Source: Acidimicrobiia bacterium (lineage in GTDB: Bacteria > Actinomycetota > Acidimicrobiia > IMCC26256 > PALSA-610). Taken from it: a stretch of DNA of 64,000 nt. This document shows, piece after piece, positions 15,860 through 25,242 of the stretch. The position numbers were made by a program, and so were the translations under genes. Under the pieces are notes generated by a model, which made no database searches, had not been told where the DNA came from, and worked only from the letters and a program-made list of their open reading frames with translations. The stretch covers positions 67,001 through 131,000 of the forward strand of contig JAOSJK010000012.1 of the NCBI GenBank assembly GCA_027494135.1, read 5' to 3'. Every line of letters starts with the position of its first letter. The first letter of the stretch is position 1.

Positions 15860-17126
15860 CGTCCTTCGCTCTCCTGCCTCGCCAGAAGCCAGGCCACTAC
15901 CTCGTCTCGGCGGACCTCTTCCTGCACCCCAGTGCTCATGTTCTTCACGAGCACGTGGCCTCGTTCCCACTCCCGGGAAGCGAGCATGACTCCGTGGAGC
16001 GCACCCGACTTGCCGGCTGCCCCCCACTGCTTCTTCACCGACCTACCACCGAATGCCCGGTCCGTGGCCAGACCCGCCTCTCGCAGCTCGCCGGCGAGCA
16101 CCGTCGCCGCGCTGCCGCCGAGAGCATCGACGATGTAGACGTCGACTCCGCCGCCTCCAGCCGGCAGGACTCCTCGGAGTCGCACGCGATCAGGACCCGC
16201 TCGATCCCGATGCCGAAGCCGATGCCCGAGACGGCCGGGCCGCCCATGTCTTGTGCGAGGCGATCGTAGCGACCTCCTCCCCCGATCGCGTTCTGCGCGG
16301 CGTCTAGGGCATCGCTCTGGAACTCGAAGGTCGTGCCCGTGTAGTAGTCGAAGCCACGCACCAGACGCGGCGCAATCTCGTACTCGATGCCGAGAGCACG
16401 CAATCCCTCCTGCACGCGCTCGAAGTGCGCGGCCGACTCTGTGCTGAGGTAGTCGCCCAACCTGGGGGCACTGTCGAGCATCGCCCGCCAGTCGTCGCGC
16501 TTCGAGTCGAGGATGCGCAGCGGGTTTGCCTCGGCACGTGGCATGTCGTCGCCGATCACCTCGGCATGATCCCGGTAGTGCCCGAGCAGCACCTCCCTGT
16601 ATCGGGAGCGCGTCGATTCATCACCCATGCTGTTGAGGAAGAGGCGCGCCCGGCGCAGCCCCAGATCTCGGAAGAACCCGGCCGCCAGCGCCACCACCTC
16701 GATGTCGATGTCGGGGTCGTCGACGCCGAGCGCCTCGACCCCGATCTGCCAGTGCTGCCGGTACCGTCCCTTCTGAGGCTTCTCGTGGCGGAAGTTCGGC
16801 GCCACGTACCAGGTCTTCCACGGCAGGAGCGGACGGTGCTGCACGAACGCGCGCACGATCGGAGCCGTCCCCTCGGGGCGCAGTGCCAGGCGCCGGCCGC
16901 CCTTGTCCTCGAACTCGTACATCTCTTTGCTGACCACGTCGGTCGTCTCGCCGACGCGCCGGAACACCTCCACGTGCTCGTATACCGGCGTAACGCAGAG
17001 GCCGTACCCGAACCGGCGCGCACGATCGGCGAACAGGCCGATCAGGGCCTGCCAGCGCTCCGATTCGGGAGGCAGGACGTCGTGCGTGCCGACCGGCGAG
17101 CGGTAGAGGTCTCGGTCGGCGGCCAC
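15856..17126 (-). CDS. hisS: Histidyl-tRNA synthetase HisS, one frameshift
   Basis: About 422 residues. Charges tRNA-His. Starts at GTG 17126: RSPVGTHDVLPPESERWQAL. Class II motifs: YGLCVTPVYEHVEVFRRVGE, LRPEGTAPIVRAFVQH, motif 2 KTWYVAPNFRHEKPQKGRYR, histidine loops LVRGFDYYTGTTFEF and GGGGRYDRLAQDMGG, motif 3 SGIGFGIGIERVL. The anticodon-binding domain (VDVYIVDALGGSAATVLAGELR ... VLVKNMSTGVQEEV) is one frame away; the shift lies near 16150. The leaderless-type -10 box overlaps the stop codon of the upstream pilin-like gene. Confidence 0.94.
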
Positions 17127-17132
17127 GGTCGC

Positions 17133-17138
17133 ATGCTA
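17133..17138 (-). promoter_or_regulatory. Leaderless -10 box of hisS (TAGCAT) overlapping a stop codon
   Basis: TAGCAT on the minus strand, then GCGACC and the hisS GTG. The TAG of the box is the stop codon of the pilin-like gene 17136-18863. Confidence 0.5.
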
Positions 17139-18863
17139 CCGGTAGGCGGTGGGCACCTCGTTCTCCGCCCAGGTGGCGATCCCCCACTGTGAAGCGACGG
17201 GGTCGAGGAACTTCGGTGGTGAGAGATACTTGAGCCGTTGGTCGTAGACGTAGTCCTTGGCGTAACCACTGCGGATCGAGCCACTGCTCGTAGTGCCTAC
17301 CGGGCCCCGATAACGCTGGGCAATCGCCCCATCGACGTTGAGCGTGCCGAGTGGTGCGCCGGCTCCGTACTGCTGCACGGCGAAGGAGTGGTTGACCGAG
17401 AGGATTGCCGCCTGCACCGTCGCGTTCGTGAACTTCGCGTTCCTATTCGGCTCCGTCGGGAAGTTGGCATTGAGGTTGCAGCTCGAGGATGTACCGCCAC
17501 TCGTGCAGGACACTGGGTGATAGATCTCCACATGGTTGTTCGCGATCAGGCCCAGGAGGTCGTCGCCGCCGAGTCCGCCCGCGTAGGTCACGTGCCACGT
17601 CACATCGATGTTGTTGTCGGCTGCGATCGTCAACTGACCGTCGAGCGTCCCCTCGAGGAACACGTCGCCGTCGCGACACCCGTAGGAGTTCAGGTCGCTG
17701 CTGCGAGGCAGTCCGAGCGGATGGTTGCGCCCACTGACATAGTAGGGACAGCCACTCGTGTAGTTCGCGTCGGAGCTCGAAGACGGGACGTTCTGCACGA
17801 ATATGACACCGTTCGACGGAAGCGCTCCCGTTCCGTCAGTCGGGCAGGGCGCGTTGTTGGTCTGCTTCGAGAACGGGCTCTTCACGGTCATGGTGCCGTT
17901 CGAGTTGAGCTTGATTCGCGTCGGACCGGTGTACAGGCAGCCGCCGACGCCGGCGTTCGTCTCCGCCTTGAGCGCGGAGTTGCTCGGCGGCATCGTGAGC
18001 GGCGGGAGCGTCCTCGGGTCACCTGCATTCGCGAAGACGGGTGAGTTCGGGCTGCATCCGCTATTCGTCCGATACGGCTGCCCGTTCCCCGCCGTCTGGG
18101 AGGAGGAGGTCTCGCCATTGAAGTGGGGGCTGCCACACACGAGAAACGAGTCGTTCGTGTGAAGCGGACCGTTGATCGCGTCGGCGGAGACGAAGTTGAT
18201 CTCGATGCAGTAGGCCCCAGACGAGTCGCTGTCGCCGGTGTAGTCGTATCGATCGTCGACGTCGCGCTGGAGGTTGACGCCGCCCAGGTAGTGCTTCGAG
18301 CACCGGGTCTGGGCCTGGGCAGCCGTGAACGGACTGCCCGTGTACGAGGCCGGGTCCAGTGTCTCGAAGTCGGTGAAGTAGAGGTAATCGAGGAAGCTGC
18401 GGCGTCGGAGCGTCGCGTAGACGTTGCGTTCCGCGTCGCCCACACGCCCCGTCGCCGAGAGGCGAACTCGACCGTCTGTCGCGATCGTCGATGCATCGAC
18501 GTCGTATCGGAAGAGCGCCGGGGTGTTCCCTCCCGGCACGGGAGTCCAGTCGGTGAACGCGGTGTTGTCGTCGGGAGGTGGATTCGCCGCGTTGTACTGC
18601 CAGTAGTTCGCGTTCTCGTTCAGTCGGAACACGTACTCGTCGATGCCCGCTTCGGCCGCCGCCAGTGCCGCATTCCAGTTCTGGTCGTGTCGCGAGATGT
18701 TCTGCGATCCGACGCCATACCCGACCACCGCGATGGCGAGGAGCATCAGGACCGACGTCGTCGTCATGACCGCGACCAGGGCGAACCCGCGTTCCGAGCG
18801 CGGGGCCCCGTCAGGACCGATGCCTGCCCTGGATGCCACGGAACGCCGGCGCATGACCTTCAC
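17136..18863 (-). CDS. Large PilX-like pilus-associated protein
   Basis: 575 residues from GTG 18863 (GTGA overlap with the upstream gene). A basic leader ends in SERGFALVAVMTTTSVLMLLAIAVVGYG, a single hydrophobic segment like the PilX/PulK N-terminus but without Glu at the +5 position. It continues as AALAAAEAGIDEYVFRLN, the usual PilX helix. The large extracellular part is Ser/Thr/Asn/Gly-rich with about ten Cys, probably forming disulfides, and has polar-protein signatures such as NGPLHTNDSFLVCG and a C-terminal parallel-beta-like region (GDVFLEGTLDGQLTIAADNNIDVTWHVTY). Third gene of a pilin operon. Likely a minor pilin or tip adhesin (inference). Confidence 0.75.
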   Translation of the reverse strand: MKVMRRRSVASRAGIGPDGAPRSERGFALVAVMTTTSVLMLLAIAVVGYGVGSQNISRHDQNWNAALAAAEAGIDEYVFRLNENANYWQYNAANPPPDDNTAFTDWTPVPGGNTPALFRYDVDASTIATDGRVRLSATGRVGDAERNVYATLRRRSFLDYLYFTDFETLDPASYTGSPFTAAQAQTRCSKHYLGGVNLQRDVDDRYDYTGDSDSSGAYCIEINFVSADAINGPLHTNDSFLVCGSPHFNGETSSSQTAGNGQPYRTNSGCSPNSPVFANAGDPRTLPPLTMPPSNSALKAETNAGVGGCLYTGPTRIKLNSNGTMTVKSPFSKQTNNAPCPTDGTGALPSNGVIFVQNVPSSSSDANYTSGCPYYVSGRNHPLGLPRSSDLNSYGCRDGDVFLEGTLDGQLTIAADNNIDVTWHVTYAGGLGGDDLLGLIANNHVEIYHPVSCTSGGTSSSCNLNANFPTEPNRNAKFTNATVQAAILSVNHSFAVQQYGAGAPLGTLNVDGAIAQRYRGPVGTTSSGSIRSGYAKDYVYDQRLKYLSPPKFLDPVASQWGIATWAENEVPTAYR

Positions 18864-19546
18864 CCGGCCACGACGTTGTAGTCGAGGTTTGGGAGCCGCA
18901 CTCGGTTGACCAAGCTCGTCGAACGCATCGACCAACCGGACTCCTTCTTGACGACAAGACCTATTCGCACCGCCCTGACCGCCAGCAGGTCTGTGGGCGA
19001 CAACGGTGTCGCCGAGAGCACGGCGCCGTTCGCATCGAGGTAGGTGAAGAGCGGCTCGGCCTCCGAGTTGTCAACGTATCGTCCGACGAAACGAACTCTG
19101 GGAGTGTCCGTGTACGTGTAGTCGGGAGCGACGCTCGACTCGTCTGCCGTCCACACTTCCTCGATCAGACGATCCTCCGAGTCGATGTGGATGCTGACCT
19201 TCTTGGGGGCATCGACGGTGTCGAGGTTCGCGTAGAACGTCGTCTCGTTCCCGGAGGCGTACAAGAACGGCGACGAGCCGGCGCTCAACCGCACCGCCGT
19301 GCGGATGTCCTTGCTGGTCGCCGCCATGAGGACGCGGGCCTCATCGAGGTTGCGGAGTCGCTCCTCGCTACCCACTATCGCATTCTGAGTCGAGGCGAAT
19401 CCCTGGTAGACGGTCGCCATGACGATCGTCATGATCGAGAGCGTCGCGACCACCTCTACGACCGACGACCCCTTCTCGGACCGGGACGGAGTCACCGAGC
19501 GGAGCCCTGTCGTGGCCGTCTGCCACGCACGCAAGAAGATCCTCAC
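18860..19546 (-). CDS. PilW/PulJ-like minor pilin
   Basis: 228 residues from GTG 19546 (GTGA overlap with the preceding gene). A prepilin-like N-terminus (RSEKGSSVVEVVATLSIMTIVMATVYQGF) has Glu at +5 after the expected cleavage Gly and a 20-residue hydrophobic helix. The globular domain has NEARVLMAA-type helix residues (RNLDEARVLMAATSKDIRTAVRL) as in PilW/PulJ. The C-terminus LVNRVRLPNLDYN matches minor pilins ending in TSVRLRN-type strands. Expected at the pilus tip, processed by a prepilin peptidase not seen in this window. Confidence 0.75.
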   Translation of the reverse strand: MRIFLRAWQTATTGLRSVTPSRSEKGSSVVEVVATLSIMTIVMATVYQGFASTQNAIVGSEERLRNLDEARVLMAATSKDIRTAVRLSAGSSPFLYASGNETTFYANLDTVDAPKKVSIHIDSEDRLIEEVWTADESSVAPDYTYTDTPRVRFVGRYVDNSEAEPLFTYLDANGAVLSATPLSPTDLLAVRAVRIGLVVKKESGWSMRSTSLVNRVRLPNLDYNVVAG

Positions 19547-20877
19547 TCGACTACCACCTGTGCCGCGGGCGTGGTGGACTCGGTCGGATCGAGCGCGACG
19601 GTAGGCCACTGCGGCAGCGCAGTCCTACCGTTCACGCTCAGCTCCCAAGCCCCGTACGGAAGACCGGCGGTGAGCTCGCCGTCGAGATCCGTGACCCCGA
19701 GCGTGTGGGTGGCTCCGGAGGCGCAGACCTCGTCGGCGTCGTGCGTGGCCACGACGGTCGCCCCCGTCACCGGCGCCCCGAATCCGTCGTCGACCTCGAT
19801 CTCGATCGAGCGGAGGGTGACGCTCCCGGTCTCGGTCCCTCCGGGGGTCATCGCAAACGGCGCCGTGCGGAGTGCCCCGGGCCAGTATGGGCCCTCACCA
19901 CCGGGCCTCTCCCCCTGCGGGTCCGCATCGGCGCAACCGCCCGTCCACGCTTCGTACCCGTCGGCCGCCGGGAAGAGGTCCGAGAGCGTGCGATTGTCTC
20001 CCGAGCCGGGCACGAGCTTCGTACCGACGGGCAGGAAGATGGTGTTCCCCAAGGTCACCGGGATGTCCGCCGGAACCACACCGCCGGCGTCCGGTACAAG
20101 CGTCAGAGCGAGCGACGATGACTGGTCGTAGTCGAACTGCGCGCTGGAGGTCACTCCGACGCTGACGCCAACCACCTGATTCGGTACCGGGCTTCCCTGA
20201 CGATCCACGTATCCGGTCGTGTTCAACGAGACCGTGTATGTGCCCGGAGTGAGATACGCGAAGAACGCGCAACCGTCGGAGTTGGTCGGCAGAGTGCGCG
20301 TCTCCGGCCCGGTGGCCGTGACGCTGCTGCCGAAGGACGGGGCCGCGTCGCGATCGAGGACCTTCACCGCAATGTGCCCCGTATTCGGATCGTAGGCCCC
20401 CACCGGGGGCGTCATCGCCGAGTCACTCACCACGGGCGTCACGCCGCGCATCGATGGCCACGTAACCGAGACCCGCACCCGCAGGAGCTGGGGACTGCCG
20501 CCGCTGCCGTCGCACGGCCCATTGCTCGCGCTCTTGGGAACCCAGGTGAGCTCACGGTTGACTGTGTAGGGAACGTCGCCGACCTCCTGAACCGTTGACG
20601 CGGGGGCGAGGGTCACGAAGTTGCTGGTCCGCACCAGGTCCATCTCCTGTGCCGCCAGGTTGGCGGCGACGCTGCGGTTCCGGTTGTTGCGGGTCAGGTT
20701 CAGCCCGCTGTCCACGGTCGTCGCGATGCCCAGCATGATGATCCCGAAGAGCGAGAGGGCCATCACCATCTCCAGGATCGTGAAGCCGCGGGCGTCGGCG
20801 GAGCGGGCGCGACTCGCCGCCGACTTCACCGCCGTCCGGTGAGAGGGCCATCCGCCTGCCACTTGCCTACATCGCAT
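19543..20877 (-). CDS. PilV-like prepilin with carboxypeptidase-regulatory-like repeats
   Basis: About 444 residues from ATG 20877; GTG 20862 or 20829 are alternative starts. A textbook class III signal: ADARGFTILEMVMALSLFGI, cleavage after Gly with Phe +1 and Glu +5. The pilin helix (ANLAAQEMDLVRT) is followed by two beta-rich domains resembling carboxypeptidase regulatory-like folds (AVKVLDRDAAPSFGSSVTATGP ... LTPGTYTVSLNTTGYVDRQG and IEVDDGFGAPVTGATVVATHDAD ... GLPYGAWELSVNG), typical of surface adhesins. First gene of a three-gene pilin operon under a sigma-28-type promoter. Confidence 0.78.
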   Translation of the reverse strand: MRCRQVAGGWPSHRTAVKSAASRARSADARGFTILEMVMALSLFGIIMLGIATTVDSGLNLTRNNRNRSVAANLAAQEMDLVRTSNFVTLAPASTVQEVGDVPYTVNRELTWVPKSASNGPCDGSGGSPQLLRVRVSVTWPSMRGVTPVVSDSAMTPPVGAYDPNTGHIAVKVLDRDAAPSFGSSVTATGPETRTLPTNSDGCAFFAYLTPGTYTVSLNTTGYVDRQGSPVPNQVVGVSVGVTSSAQFDYDQSSSLALTLVPDAGGVVPADIPVTLGNTIFLPVGTKLVPGSGDNRTLSDLFPAADGYEAWTGGCADADPQGERPGGEGPYWPGALRTAPFAMTPGGTETGSVTLRSIEIEVDDGFGAPVTGATVVATHDADEVCASGATHTLGVTDLDGELTAGLPYGAWELSVNGRTALPQWPTVALDPTESTTPAAQVVVE

Positions 20878-20926
20878 CGTCGCCAAGGCCTCTCGCCCCA
20901 TGCAGCTGCGCGCACCACCGCACCGA

Positions 20927-20955
20927 GTATCGGCATGACGACCGAAAGTCCTTAG
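20927..20955 (-). promoter_or_regulatory. Sigma-28 (FliA/WhiG)-type promoter of the minor-pilin operon
   Basis: CTAAGG (complement 20950-20955) and GCCGATAC (complement 20927-20934) with 19 nt between CTAA and CGATA, the same spacing as at 3954-3982. The -10 matches the FliA consensus GCCGATAA in seven of eight positions. It lies about 50 nt upstream of the first pilin gene. Confidence 0.55.
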
Positions 20956-20986
20956 TCTCGCAGCTACGGGCCGGCCGGGCCCGGGC

Positions 20987-23228
20987 TCAGCGCCCCTTCT
21001 GGCCCGGCAGCGCCCGCCACGCCTCGTACACCGAGTCGACCCGCTGGAGCGCCGAGACGATCGAGTCGAGGTGCCCCGGATCAGCCAGCTCGAACTCGAA
21101 CCGGAGCCTCGCGACACGGTCGGGCCGGACCTGCGACGACGATGTGAGGATGCTCACGTGGTGCTCCGAGAGGGTGTCGGCGAGGTCGCGCAGCAGCTTC
21201 GGTCGGTCGAGAGCCTCGACCTCGACGGAGACGACGTAGGCGGCCGGAGCGTCGTGGTCCCACTCCACCTCGATCACGCGGTCGGCCTGGTCCCGGAGGC
21301 TCAGGGCATTGGCGCAGTCGGTGCGATGCACCGAGATCCCGCGCCCGCGCGTGACGAAGCCCATTATCTCGTCACCCGGAACCGGCGTGCAGCACCTCGA
21401 TAGGCGGACCATCACGTCGTCGAGGCCCTCGACGTGCACACCGACGGCGCTCCGCCTACCGCGGGGAGCGAGTGGCGGCCGCGACACGGTGACCGGGAGC
21501 TGTTCCTCGCCGCCCCGGAGATCGCGCTGGATCCTCTGGGCGACCGCCTTACCGGAGACGTGTCCCTCGCCTATCGCCGCGTGCAGCGCGTCGAGGTCGC
21601 TGTAGTTCATCTGTTCGGCTACGTCGCGAAGTGCCGCCGAAGACGCAAGCGTGTAGACGGGAAGGGCCTCGCGCCTGAGCGCCTTCGCCAGCTCCTCGCG
21701 ACCGGCGTCGATCGCATCGGTCCGTCGCTCCCGCGAGAACCACTGACGGATCTTGGTGCGGGAGCGGGGCGCCTGAACGTACTGGAGCCAGTCGCGGCTC
21801 GGGCCCGCTCCCTCCACCTTGCTGGTGAAGATCTCCACCGAGTCGCCCGACGCAAGCGTCGAGTCGAGAGGAACCAGGCGCCCGTTGACCCGCGCTCCGA
21901 TGCAGCGGTGACCCACCTCGGTGTGAATCGCGTAGGCGAAGTCGACCGTCCTCGCCCCTGCCGGGAGCGTGATCACCTTTCCCTTCGGCGTGAAGACGAA
22001 GACCTCGTCCTCCTCGAGATCACCCTTGAGGCTCGCCATGAACTCGGCGGGATCACTCGTCTCCTGCTGCCAGTCGACCAGCCGCTGCAGCCACAAGAGG
22101 TCTTCGACCGGGCTGCGCGCCTCCTTGTAGCCCCAGTGCGCGGCGACACCGAACTCCGCCCGGCTGTGCATCTCCCGCGACCGGATCTGAAACTCGACCG
22201 GCTTGCCCTGTGGTCCGACCACCGTGGTGTGCAACGACTGGTACAGGTTGAACTTGGGCATGGCGACGTAGTCCCTGAAGCGGCCCTGAACAGGCCGCCA
22301 GAGCGCGTGGATCGAGCCGAGGGCGCCGTAGCAGTCTTTGACCGACTCGACGATCACGCGCACTCCCACGAGATCGTTGATCTCCGCAGAAGTCCTTGCC
22401 GCGTACGACCATCTTCTCGTAGATGGACCAGTAGTGCTTGGGGCGACCGCTCACCTCGGCGTCGATGTGCAGGTCGGAGAGACGTTCCCGAACCTCGGCT
22501 ACGACCCCGCGCAGGTACTCGGCCCGCGCGGGAGCGCGATAGGCGACCATCTGCTCGATCTCGGCGTACCGCTTCGGGTGAAGCACCGCGAACGCGAGGT
22601 CCTCCAGCTGCCACTTGACGTCCTGGATCCCGAGACGGTGGGCCAGTGGCGCGTAGACGTCGAGGGTCTCCTGGGCGATCCGCTGCTGCTTCGTCTCCGG
22701 AAGCGAGGCGATCGTCCTCAGATTGTGCAGCCGATCGGCGAGCTTGATGAGAAGGACGCGCAGATCCTTCGCCATGGCGACGAGCATCTTGCGCATCGTC
22801 GCCGCCTGCTGCTCCTCCTTGGAGTCGAACTGCAGACGATCGAGCTTGGTTACTCCGTCGACGATCGCGGTGACGTCCTGGCCGAACGTCTCGGCCAGGT
22901 CGGTGAGGGTGACATCGGTGTCTTCGACCGCGTCGTGCAACAGCGCCGAAGCCACCGTGACGTCGTCGAGACCCAGCTCGGCCAGGATCATCGCGACGCC
23001 GAGTGGGTGGGCGATGTAGGGGTCACCCGATCGCCGCACTTGATCGCGATGTGCATCTCGTGCGACGACGTAGGCGTCCTCGATCAGCTGAGTGGACGCC
23101 CGGGGGTTCCGGGCGCGGAACGACCGCAGGAGCGGCGCCAGAGCCGTATCGACGTGCTGGTGCCGGCGGCGCGCCAGCATCGACCGCCGATCGGTCCTCC
23201 GCTCGGATCTCGGCCGTACCTCGGTCAT
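20987..23228 (-). CDS. relA: Bifunctional (p)ppGpp synthetase/hydrolase RelA/SpoT (Rsh), one frameshift
   Basis: About 746 residues. It makes and degrades the stringent-response alarmone. HD hydrolase domain at the N-terminus (HPLGVAMILAELGLDDVTVASALLHDAVEDTD), synthetase domain (GRPKHYWSIYEKMV ... FNLYQSLHTTVVG, PVEFQIR), TGS domain (VFVFTPKGKVITLPAGARTVDFAYAIHTEVG), helical region, CC domain (RLSRCCTPVPGDEIMGFVTRGRGISVHR) and C-terminal ACT. The frame breaks near 22387, inside the synthetase, between GKDF and VGVRVIVESVKDC. It follows apt by 20 bp, as in M. tuberculosis (Rv2584c-Rv2583c). Confidence 0.95.
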
Positions 23229-23248
23229 GGCCCCCTCTTGCCGGTCGC

Positions 23249-23779
23249 TCAGTCGTAGGAGATCACGGAGTGCACGGGGTAGCCGTCGAGCCTCCGCCGT
23301 CCGCCTAGGAATCGCAGCTCGATCAGGAATCCCAGACCCACCACCTCGCCACCGAGTCGCTCCACCAGGCGTACGGTCGCCCCCGCCGTGCCGCCGGTGG
23401 CGAGCACGTCGTCGATGATGAGGACCCGCTCCCCGGGATGTACCGCGTCGCGGTGGATCTCGAGGAGATCGCTCCCGTACTCGAGCTCGTACTCCTCGCT
23501 CTCGATGTCCCACGGGAGCTTGCCCGGCTTGCGGACCGGCACGAATCCCGCGCCGTGTCGGTGAGCTACAGGTCCGGCGAAGACGAATCCCCTCGCCTCC
23601 ACCCCGACCACCTTGTCGAGTCTCTCGGAGTCGAAGGGACCGGCCAGGGCTTCGACGCTCTCGGAGAAGGCGCGGGGATCTGCGAGGAGCGGGGTGATGT
23701 CCTTGAACACGACGCCCGGCTTGGGGTGATCCGGGATGTCGCGTACGTACGCACGCAAGGTCCCTGCCTCGACTGCCAT
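23249..23779 (-). CDS. apt: Adenine phosphoribosyltransferase Apt
   Basis: 176 residues. Salvages adenine with PRPP to give AMP. ATG 23779 is chosen (MAVEAGTLRAYVRDIPDHPKPG), with a TACACT box 8 nt upstream. The PRPP-binding loop is VLIIDDVLATGGTAGATV; other family parts are VFKDITPLLADP, GVEARGFVFAGPVAHRHGAGFVPVRKPGKLPW and the hood segment YELEYGSD. First gene of an apt-relA unit, directly downstream of secF. Confidence 0.95.
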   Translation of the reverse strand: MAVEAGTLRAYVRDIPDHPKPGVVFKDITPLLADPRAFSESVEALAGPFDSERLDKVVGVEARGFVFAGPVAHRHGAGFVPVRKPGKLPWDIESEEYELEYGSDLLEIHRDAVHPGERVLIIDDVLATGGTAGATVRLVERLGGEVVGLGFLIELRFLGGRRRLDGYPVHSVISYD

Positions 23780-23787
23780 CGCCCTCG

Positions 23788-23793
23788 AGTGTA
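23788..23793 (-). promoter_or_regulatory. Leaderless-type -10 box of apt (TACACT)
   Basis: TACACT on the minus strand, 8 nt before ATG 23779. The intervening CGAGGGCG could also act as a weak ribosome site on a slightly longer leader. Confidence 0.4.
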
Positions 23794-23863
23794 CCGGCAT
23801 GACGAGAAGGCTCTGTCCCCGGCTTGGGGCACCGCAGCGCCCGCCTCGATCCGCGAGGGGCGG

Positions 23864-25242
23864 TCAGCCGCGCTTGCGCCGGCGCGGATTCCTGGCGCGC
23901 GCGACGACGCCTCCGCCAGGCGGGGCCGGACCCCCGGGAGCAGCGGCGGCCCCGGCTGCAGCGGTGCCCATCGGGGTCGGCGAACCCGTCATCGCTCCGC
24001 CTGCGGCTGCGGCCGCTGCCCGGGCGTATCGGGCTCGCAGGGCCGCGTACTGCGGCTCGCGCTCCTTCCACCATGCGAGCACCGGCGCGGCGACGAAGAG
24101 GGACGAGTAGGAGCCGATCAGTAGACCCACAAGGAGGGCCAGGGCGAAGTCCTCCAACGTCACCGCCCCGAGGATCACCGACCCGACGACGAGCAGCGAG
24201 ACGACCGGGAGCAGGGCGACGAGGGTCGTCGAGAGGGAGCGCATCAGGACCTGGTTGAGGGAGCGGTTCACCATCTCGGAGTAGGTGGTCTTCCCGATGG
24301 TGGCCAGAGACGCGGTGTTCTCCCTCACCTTGTCGAAGACGACGACGGTGTCGTAGAGCGAGAAGCCGAGGATCGTGAGGAACGCCGTCACCGTCGCCGG
24401 CGTCACCTGGAACCGCGCCACGGCATAGACGCCGGCGGTGACGGCGATGTCGTGTACGACGGCGATAATCGCCGCGATGGCCATCTTCCACTCGAAGCGC
24501 AGCGACAGGTAGATGATGAGGAGGATGAAGAAGAACATGAGCGCCTGTACGGCCTTCCGGCTCACCTGAGCACCCCAGGTGGGACCGACCGAGTTGACGG
24601 TCACGTCCTCGGCGTCCACCGACGCGTAGCCGGCGAGGGCCTCGGTGACCGCATCGCGTGGGCTGGCGGGGAGGTCATCGACGGTCACGGTGACCCGATT
24701 CCCCTTCACCTTGACGGTCGAATCGATGCCTTCGAGCTCTGCGAGGGCGGCGCTGACAGTCTCCTCGGTGACCTCGCCCTTGGCACGCACCCGCCACACC
24801 GCACCGCCCTGCGCCTCACTCACCGAGACGTCGGCAGGCTCGCGCCCCGTAGCCTCGGCCAGTGCCGAGCGGACCTCGCCGATAGCGTCTTGCAGGACCT
24901 CCGCGTTCACCCGCACGCTCGGTGCCTCACCCCCGACGTCGGCTCGAGGATCGTGATCTTCGCATCGGCCAGCCCGATCGGCTCGAGCATGTCGCGCACG
25001 TCGGCGACCGACGGGCTCTTGTCCTCGACCTTGACCTGCCACGAGGTACCACCCTCGAAGTCGATCCCCAGGTTCAGGCCGTTCAGCGCGAACGCGCCTC
25101 CTCCTATGAGGAGCATCACACCCGACGCGACCGCCCAACGCCACGAGCGCGCGATGAAGGCGAACCGCGTCCGCTCGTGGTAAAGGTCGGCGAAGGTGTG
25201 CCGACGCTTCACGGGCGCGCCCTGCTCCAGCTCGCCGCTCAT
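23864..25242 (-). CDS. secF: Protein translocase subunit SecF, one frameshift
   Basis: About 459 residues. With SecD it uses the proton gradient to help SecYEG release exported proteins. ATG 25242 overlaps the secD stop (ATGA). First helix SWRWAVASGVMLLIGGGAFAL, then GIDFEGGTSWQVKV, an extracytoplasmic P1 domain, and a five-helix RND core (VQALMFFFILLIIYLSLRFEWKMAIAAIIAVVHD, LGFSLYDTVVVFDKVREN). A Gly/Ala/Pro-rich cytoplasmic tail ends RNPRRRKRG. The frame breaks at the CCCCC run 24930-24934, between ILEPTS and VGGEAPSVRVNAEVLQD. Confidence 0.95.
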
